A stretch of 64,000 nucleotides of DNA from NCBI GenBank assembly GCA_041390625.1, contig JAWKPM010000004.1, forward strand, positions 124,001 to 188,000, written 5' to 3'. Positions within the stretch are counted from its first letter, which is position 1; every line of letters begins with the position of its first letter. The DNA comes from RBC038 sp041390625 (GTDB taxonomy: Bacteria > Chloroflexota > Dehalococcoidia > UBA2979). The position numbers and the translations under genes were made by a program. This document shows positions 57,748-64,000 of this stretch, in pieces. The notes under the pieces were generated by a model. It made no database searches, had not been told where the DNA came from, and saw nothing but the letters and a program-made list of their open reading frames with translations.

Positions 57748-58746
57748 GTGGCGAAGATGTACTACGACTCGGATGCGGACCTCGGCGTCCTCAAGGGACG
57801 CAAGGTCGGCGTCATCGGCTACGGCTCGCAGGGCCACGCCCACGCGTTGAACCTGAAGGAGTCCGGTGTCGAGGTCTCCGTCGGCCTCTACCCCGGCTCG
57901 CCTTCGTGGGCGAAGGCGCAGGAGGCCGGCCTCGCCGTCGGCACCGTCGATGACGTGGCGCGCGACTCCGATGTCATCATGATGCTGGTGCCCGACCAGG
58001 TGCAGAAGCGCGTCTACGACGACCACATCGTGGAGCACCTCACCGCCGGCAAGACGCTGATGTTCGCCCACGGCTTCAACATCCACTTCGGGCAGATCGA
58101 CCCGCCCGAGGGTGTCGACGTCTCGATGATCGCCCCCAAGGGTCCCGGCCACCTCGTGCGCCGCGTCTACACCGAGGGCGCAGGCGTGCCAGCGCTCGTC
58201 GCGATTCACCGCGACGCCACCGAGTCCGCGATGCAGACCGCGCTCGCCTACGGCAAGGGCATCGGCGCGGCGCGCGCCGGCATCCTCGAGACGACGTTCC
58301 TCGAGGAGACCGAGACCGACCTCTTTGGCGAGCAGGTGATCCTCTGCGGCGGCGTCACCGCCCTCATCAAGGCCGCCTTCGAGACCCTCGTCGAGGCCGG
58401 CTACCAGCCCGAGTCCGCCTACTTCGAGACCTTCCACGAGCTGAAGCTCATCGTGGATCTCCTCTACGAGGGCGGCATGGAATACATGCGATACTCGGTA
58501 AGTGACACCGCCGAATACGGCGACTACACCCGCGGTCCTCGTGTGATTGGCCCGCAGGTGAAGGCCGAGATGAAGCAGGTGTTGAAGGAGATCCGCGAGG
58601 GCGAATTCGCTCGCGAGTGGATCCTTGAGAACCAGGTGGGTCGGCCCCACTTCAACGCGCTGCGACGGATCAACGCGGAGCACCCCGTTGAGCACGTCGG
58701 CAAGGAGATGCGCGCGATGATGTCCTGGCTGAACCAGGCGAAGTAG
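57748..58746 (+). CDS. ilvC: Ketol-acid reductoisomerase, class I
   Basis: A 332-residue class I KARI that isomerises and reduces acetolactate to dihydroxyisovalerate. The dinucleotide motif GYGSQG is at 24-29. The cofactor loop is GLYPGSPSW, with Tyr48 where NADPH-preferring enzymes usually have Arg. The Mg-binding and catalytic region reads APKGPGHLVRRVY, LFGEQVILCGG and AYFETFHELKLIVDLLYEGG (quoted to 20). The GTG start has GGGAG upstream. The loop change suggests possible altered NADH/NADPH preference; untested. Confidence 0.95.
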   Translation: MAKMYYDSDADLGVLKGRKVGVIGYGSQGHAHALNLKESGVEVSVGLYPGSPSWAKAQEAGLAVGTVDDVARDSDVIMMLVPDQVQKRVYDDHIVEHLTAGKTLMFAHGFNIHFGQIDPPEGVDVSMIAPKGPGHLVRRVYTEGAGVPALVAIHRDATESAMQTALAYGKGIGAARAGILETTFLEETETDLFGEQVILCGGVTALIKAAFETLVEAGYQPESAYFETFHELKLIVDLLYEGGMEYMRYSVSDTAEYGDYTRGPRVIGPQVKAEMKQVLKEIREGEFAREWILENQVGRPHFNALRRINAEHPVEHVGKEMRAMMSWLNQAK

Positions 58747-58778
58747 CGCGCGAAGAAGAGCGGAAGCAGGCGAGAGCG

Positions 58779-59717
58779 ATGGCGCTCGCGGCCACCTCGG
58801 CACCGACTCGCCGCCTCGATGCCCTCATCGAGGCGGTGCTGGCCGGCTCGGTCGCGCCGCTGCACGCCCCCACCGAGGACGACTTCCACGCCGCCTGGGT
58901 GGAGCGCAGCCTGAGCGACCACGATCCGGTCGCGATGGCCGCCGCCGGCGGCGCGCTCGCCGATCGCTTCGCATGGGTATTCCAGTCCGGCTACCAGGCG
59001 ACGCTGCGGCGCGCCTTCCCGCACTCGACCGTCATCGAGGGCTGGTCCGCCCTCGCGAACACCGAGGGTGTCGACGGCCTGCCCGGCACGACCCTCGAGG
59101 GCGCGTCGGGCGCACGCCGGCTGTCGGGCTGGAAGACATGGGTCGCCGGCGCGGACCACGTCGAACGTCTCTTCGTGAGCGCCACCCACAACGAGCTACC
59201 GATCCTCGAGGTCGCGCGCGGCGACGAGGGCGTGACGATCGAGCGCAGCCGCGAAGGCGGCTACCTGCCCGAGTTCGTGCAGGGCCGCGTCCTCTTCGAG
59301 GCCACACCCATCGACGAGTCGCGCGTCATCGATGATCCACAGGCCTTCCCGACGTTCCGCGGCTGCGAGGGCGCGTACGTACGCGTAGCCCTCAACGCCT
59401 TCATCCTCAGTCACGCACGGCGCCTCCAGGCGCCGTCGTTGATCGCGCGTGCGGTTGCCGGCCTGTTGGCCGCGGCTGGCGCCGTCGAGTTGCCCATCCC
59501 CTCGAACGAGTCGGCCGTCGCCATCGGCGGCGTCGACGCGCAGACGCGCGCGCTGGCCGACGACTTCGAGGCGCTGATCGCAACCGCGGACCCGGAGCTG
59601 CACGAGCGCTGGATGCGCGACGCACGCATGGTGCGGCGCTCCGAGACGCTGGCACGCCGCGCCGACGATGCACTCGCGCGCCTCGGCCTCGAGCTTCCTC
59701 GGCCCTCCTCCGCGTAG
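58779..59717 (+). CDS. Divergent acyl-CoA dehydrogenase-like protein in the ilv-leu operon
   Basis: A 312-residue protein. The middle third, ALANTEGVDGLPGTTLEGA followed by RRLSGWKTWVAGADHVERLF and GGYLPEFVQGRVLFEATPID, follows the acyl-CoA dehydrogenase beta-domain (the flavin-contact strand and the KxW segment). The C-terminal helical part is shortened and the usual catalytic Glu region is not recognisable. It could be an inactive or repurposed flavoprotein. It sits between ilvC and leuA, where no acyl-CoA dehydrogenase belongs in the known pathway. The first third matches nothing I know. Confidence 0.5.
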   Translation: MALAATSAPTRRLDALIEAVLAGSVAPLHAPTEDDFHAAWVERSLSDHDPVAMAAAGGALADRFAWVFQSGYQATLRRAFPHSTVIEGWSALANTEGVDGLPGTTLEGASGARRLSGWKTWVAGADHVERLFVSATHNELPILEVARGDEGVTIERSREGGYLPEFVQGRVLFEATPIDESRVIDDPQAFPTFRGCEGAYVRVALNAFILSHARRLQAPSLIARAVAGLLAAAGAVELPIPSNESAVAIGGVDAQTRALADDFEALIATADPELHERWMRDARMVRRSETLARRADDALARLGLELPRPSSA

Positions 59718-59791
59718 GCGGATGGGAGGGCACGCGGCATCGAGCATGCGAGCCGGGGCCAGGACCTCGGAGTCAGGGAAGAGCACCGATC

Positions 59792-61336
<1,545 letters not shown>

Positions 61337-61394
61337 CCGCCTCGCCATCGGCAACCACGAAGTCGACGCAGCCAGTCGAGGGGGGACGGCGCGA

Positions 61395-62813
61395 GTGAGC
61401 GATCCGAAGACGATCATCGAGAAGATCTGGGACCAGCACCTGGTCCGCCGCGAGGCCGGCAAGCCCGACCTCCTCTACGTCGACCTCCACCTCGTCCACG
61501 AGGTGACGTCGCCGCAGGCGTTCGAGAGCCTCCGCATCGCCAACCGCGAGGTGCGGCGGCCCGACCTCACGTTCGCGACCGTCGACCACAACGTGCCGAC
61601 GATCGACCGCGACCAGCCGAATCCGGACCCGCTCTCCGCACAGCAGATCGAGGTGCTGCGGGACAACTGCAAGCAGTTCGGCATCCCGCTCTTCGACATC
61701 TTCGATATCCGCCAGGGCATCGTGCACATCATCGGGCCGGAGCAGGGCCTCACCCAGCCTGGCATGACCATCGTGTGCGGTGACTCGCACACCTCGACGC
61801 ACGGCGCCCTCGGCGCTCTCGCCTTCGGCATCGGCACGTCCGAGGTCGAGCACGTGCTCGCGACCCAGACGCTGCCGCAGAGCACGCCGAAGACGATGTC
61901 CGTCGAGGTCACCGGCGAGCTGCACCCGGGCGTGACCCCAAAGGACGTGATCCTCTCGATCATCCAGAAGATCGGCGTCGATGGCGGCACCGGCCACGTC
62001 ATCGAGTACCGTGGCGACGTCTTCCGCAACATGTCGATGGAAGGCCGCCTCACCGTCTGCAACATGTCCATCGAGGGGGGGGCGCGCGCTGGCCTCGTGG
62101 CCCCGGACGACACGACCTTCGAGTACATGAAGGGCCGCCGCTTCGCCCCGCAGGGCGAGGACTGGGACCGCGCCGTCGAGGAATGGCGTGCGCTCGCCAC
62201 CGACGAGGGCGCGAAGTTCGACCAGGAGATCGTGATCCGCGGCGAGGACATCGTCCCCACCGTGACGTGGGGCACGAACCCCGCCCAGAGCGTCGCGATC
62301 ACCGAGGCAGTGCCCGACCCCACCACCTTCGCCACCGAGGCGAAGCGCGAGGCCGCCGAGCGCGCCCTCGTCTACATGGACCTGAAGGCCGGCACGCGCA
62401 TCCAGGACATCAAGCTGGACCGCGTCTTCCTCGGCTCCTGCACGAACGGGCGGATCGAGGACCTGCGCACCGCAGCGAAGATCGTCGAGGGGCAGAAGGT
62501 CGCCGACGGCGTAACCGCGATGGTCGTGCCGGGCTCCGGCCTCGTGAAGCAGCAGGCGGAGGCCGAGGGCCTCGACCAGGTTTTCATCGACGCGGGCTTC
62601 GAGTGGCGCGACGCCGGCTGCTCGATGTGCCTCGGCATGAACCCCGACATCCTGCTGCCCGGCGAGCGCTGCGCCAGCACCAGTAACCGCAACTTCGAGG
62701 GACGGCAGGGCCCCGGCGGCCGCACGCACCTCGTGAGCCCGGAGATGGCGGCCGCCGCCGCGATCGCCGGTCACTTCGTCGACATTCGTGAGGTGATGGG
62801 GGTGAAGGCGTGA
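61395..62813 (+). CDS. leuC: 3-isopropylmalate dehydratase large subunit
   Basis: A 472-residue aconitase-family protein holding a [4Fe-4S] cluster. The ligand Cys are in GSCTNGRIEDL and CSMCLGMNPD; other motifs are DHNVPT, CGDSHTSTHGALGALAFGIG and ERCASTSNRNFEGRQG. With LeuD it isomerises 2- to 3-isopropylmalate. GTG 61395 has GAGGGGGGACGG upstream; the longer frame that starts inside leuA is rejected. The stop overlaps the leuD start (GTGA). Confidence 0.95.
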   Translation: MSDPKTIIEKIWDQHLVRREAGKPDLLYVDLHLVHEVTSPQAFESLRIANREVRRPDLTFATVDHNVPTIDRDQPNPDPLSAQQIEVLRDNCKQFGIPLFDIFDIRQGIVHIIGPEQGLTQPGMTIVCGDSHTSTHGALGALAFGIGTSEVEHVLATQTLPQSTPKTMSVEVTGELHPGVTPKDVILSIIQKIGVDGGTGHVIEYRGDVFRNMSMEGRLTVCNMSIEGGARAGLVAPDDTTFEYMKGRRFAPQGEDWDRAVEEWRALATDEGAKFDQEIVIRGEDIVPTVTWGTNPAQSVAITEAVPDPTTFATEAKREAAERALVYMDLKAGTRIQDIKLDRVFLGSCTNGRIEDLRTAAKIVEGQKVADGVTAMVVPGSGLVKQQAEAEGLDQVFIDAGFEWRDAGCSMCLGMNPDILLPGERCASTSNRNFEGRQGPGGRTHLVSPEMAAAAAIAGHFVDIREVMGVKA

Positions 62814-63406
62814 AGGCCGTCAACCAGGTCAAGGGCAACGCAATCCCGCTGAACCGGGCGAACGTCGACACCGACCAGATCATCCCGGCGAAGTACCTGA
62901 AGCGCATCGAGCGGACCGGCTACGGCCCGTTCGCCTTCGAGGCGTGGCGCAAGGACCCCAGCTTCGTCATCAACGACACGCGTTACTCGGGCGCGCCCAT
63001 CCTCATCGCGCGCGAGAACTTCGGCTCCGGCTCGAGCCGCGAGCACGCCGCATGGGCCATCGAGGGCCTCGGCGTCGAGGCGATGATCGCGCCCCTCTTC
63101 GCCGACATCTTCAAGAACAACTGCTCCAAGGTCGGACTGCTCACCGTGCAGCTCTCGCCGGAGGACGTCGACTGGCTGATGGCGCGCGCCGAGGAGACGC
63201 CGGACGCCGAGATCGAGATCAACCTCGAGGAGCAGGTCGTGCGCGCGGGCCCCAACTGGGAGCGCCACTTCGACATCGACCCATTCGTGAAGCACAGGCT
63301 CCTGAACGGCCTCGACGACATCGGGCTGACGCTGGCCAACGAGGACGACATCTCCTCATTCGAGGCGACGCGCTCCGATCTGAAGCCGGTCACGACCACC
63401 AAGTAG
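62810..63406 (+). CDS. leuD: 3-isopropylmalate dehydratase small subunit
   Basis: A 198-residue small subunit forming the swivel domain over the LeuC cluster. Diagnostic segments are NVDTDQIIPAKYLKRIERTG, ILIARENFGSGSSREHAAWA and FADIFKNNCSKVGLLTV. The GTG start overlaps the leuC stop. It is the last gene of the operon; an intrinsic terminator lies 25 bases past its stop. leuB, needed for the next step, is not in the window. Confidence 0.95.
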   Translation: MKAVNQVKGNAIPLNRANVDTDQIIPAKYLKRIERTGYGPFAFEAWRKDPSFVINDTRYSGAPILIARENFGSGSSREHAAWAIEGLGVEAMIAPLFADIFKNNCSKVGLLTVQLSPEDVDWLMARAEETPDAEIEINLEEQVVRAGPNWERHFDIDPFVKHRLLNGLDDIGLTLANEDDISSFEATRSDLKPVTTTK

Positions 63407-63419
63407 CCGGGGTCCAACG

Positions 63420-64000
63420 ATGAGCGACCGGACGCCGCTCCCCGAGGAGCGGCGTCTTCGTTTCGAGCGCGCACTCCTCGAGGCCGAGGACCAGACCCTC
63501 GAGGGTGCCACCGAGTTCAGCGGCGGCGGCTACCGCACGTGGGCGGTGCTGCTCGCCGACGGCGAGACGGTCGCCCGCGTCCCGCGCTTCGACGAGGCCG
63601 CGCAGGACCTCGAGGTCGAAATGCGCCTGCTCGAGGTGCTGGCGCGCTCGGACCTCCCGCAGGGCACACCCCGGAACCCGCGCGCGCTGGTGGACGACGG
63701 CGGACTCGTGGGGGCCCTCCACGTCGCCGTGCCCGGCGGCTCGTCCGACGAGATCCCGAACGCGGAGCCCGAGGTACGGCGCGCCTTCGTGACGGACCTC
63801 ATCGACTTCGTGTCGTCGCTTCACGCGATCCCGCAGTCACGCCTCGAAGGTCGCGCGCGCGAGGACGTCCGCGCCGAGCGCTACACGCGCTGGTCCGGCA
63901 TTGTGAGCCCGCATTTGAGCCGGGACGCCGCCTCGTGGCTCGAAGCGCGCCTCACGAGGCTCCACACCATCGAGCGACCCGCCTCGATCCCCGCTGTCCT
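63420..64000 (+). CDS. Aminoglycoside/choline phosphotransferase-like kinase, 5' part only
   Basis: The frame from ATG 63420 is open to the window edge (193 codons). It shows the N-lobe of an APH-type kinase: FSGGGYRTWAVLLADGETVARVPR (quoted here as GGGYRTWAVLL and TVARVPR), a middle with VEMRLLEVLARSDLP, and FVSSLHAIP, where the His precedes the catalytic loop. The catalytic HGDxHxxN motif lies beyond the window. The first codons overlap the operon terminator hairpin, so the true start may lie further downstream or the gene may depend on read-through. Substrate unknown. Confidence 0.65.
   Translation, partial: MSDRTPLPEERRLRFERALLEAEDQTLEGATEFSGGGYRTWAVLLADGETVARVPRFDEAAQDLEVEMRLLEVLARSDLPQGTPRNPRALVDDGGLVGALHVAVPGGSSDEIPNAEPEVRRAFVTDLIDFVSSLHAIPQSRLEGRAREDVRAERYTRWSGIVSPHLSRDAASWLEARLTRLHTIERPASIPAV
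63431..63456 (+). terminator. Intrinsic terminator of the ilv-leu operon
   Basis: GACGCCGCTCC-CCGA-GGAGCGGCGTC is a perfect 11-base stem with a 4-base loop followed by TTCGTTT, the most U-rich tail seen in the window. It lies inside the 5' part of the apparent next reading frame. Confidence 0.85.

Overview
The window is about 70% G+C and densely coded, with no gap above 300 bases. I recognise no tRNA, rRNA, CRISPR array, insertion sequence or prophage. The gene set suggests an aerobic or facultative heterotroph of the Chloroflexota (Dehalococcoidia-like): MoxR/DUF58/DUF4129, a CbbQ/CbbO-type pair, an ETF:quinone oxidoreductase of the membrane FeS type, many SDR and crotonase paralogues, DUF3179 and Tat lipoproteins. 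A high-GC actinobacterium is the main alternative. This assignment is inference from gene content. Many neighbours overlap by 4 bases (ATGA or GTGA), and the hexamer CCTCGA/TCGAGG is strikingly frequent.

Layout. 1-3.8 kb (minus): MoxR ATPase, DUF58 and DUF4129 operon running off the left edge. 3.9-9.7 kb (plus): DinB-like protein, stand-alone GltD-like flavoprotein, CinA, a lipoprotein and an MBL hydrolase. 9.7-12 kb (minus): PPOX protein, PhzF-like protein, secreted SGNH hydrolase. 12.3-17.1 kb (minus): CbbO-like VWA protein, CbbQ-like AAA+ ATPase and coaE. 17.3-26.3 kb (minus): an acyl-CoA oxidation block with etfA, etfB, membrane FeS oxidoreductase, acyl-CoA ligase, two Rieske-fold proteins lacking cluster ligands, two crotonases and two tiny unknown proteins. 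26.5-29.2 kb (plus): SDR, membrane protein, unknown protein, GNAT. 29.2-35.0 kb (minus): RDD protein, a duplicated cassette of one canonical plus one degenerate SDR with a crotonase between, and uppP. 35-37.4 kb: TRIC channel, unknown protein, MarR regulator with a palindromic operator, VOC protein. 37.5-46.5 kb: a 43-codon gene behind a strong double-palindrome promoter, GcvT-like protein, MBL hydrolase, DUF1801, phosphatase, two near-identical Tat lipoprotein solute-binding proteins in tandem, PPOX and a second MBL. 46.6-54.5 kb: ilvE, PH-like membrane protein, methyltransferase, geranylgeranyl-reductase-like flavoprotein, DUF3179 lipoprotein, multicopper oxidase-plastocyanin fusion, MarR-GNAT fusion. 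54.5-63.5 kb (plus): a branched-chain amino acid operon (ilvB, ilvN, ilvC, leuA, leuC, leuD plus two unexpected passengers) preceded by a Leu/Val-rich leader peptide and hairpins, and closed by an intrinsic terminator. A phosphotransferase-like gene runs off the right edge.

Working together. The 17-26 kb genes can activate acids to CoA esters, hydrate enoyl-CoAs and pass electrons from acyl-CoA dehydrogenases through ETF to menaquinone. The 30-34 kb SDR/crotonase cassettes could supply hydroxyacyl dehydrogenase steps. With ilvE, the 54-63 kb operon covers most of valine and leucine synthesis (ilvD and leuB are not in the window). The features I find most unusual are the cluster-less Rieske pair, the canonical/degenerate SDR pairs, the leader-peptide attenuator, the doubly palindromic promoter of the 43-aa gene, and a set of TANNNT elements 6-9 bases before start codons that suggests leaderless transcripts.
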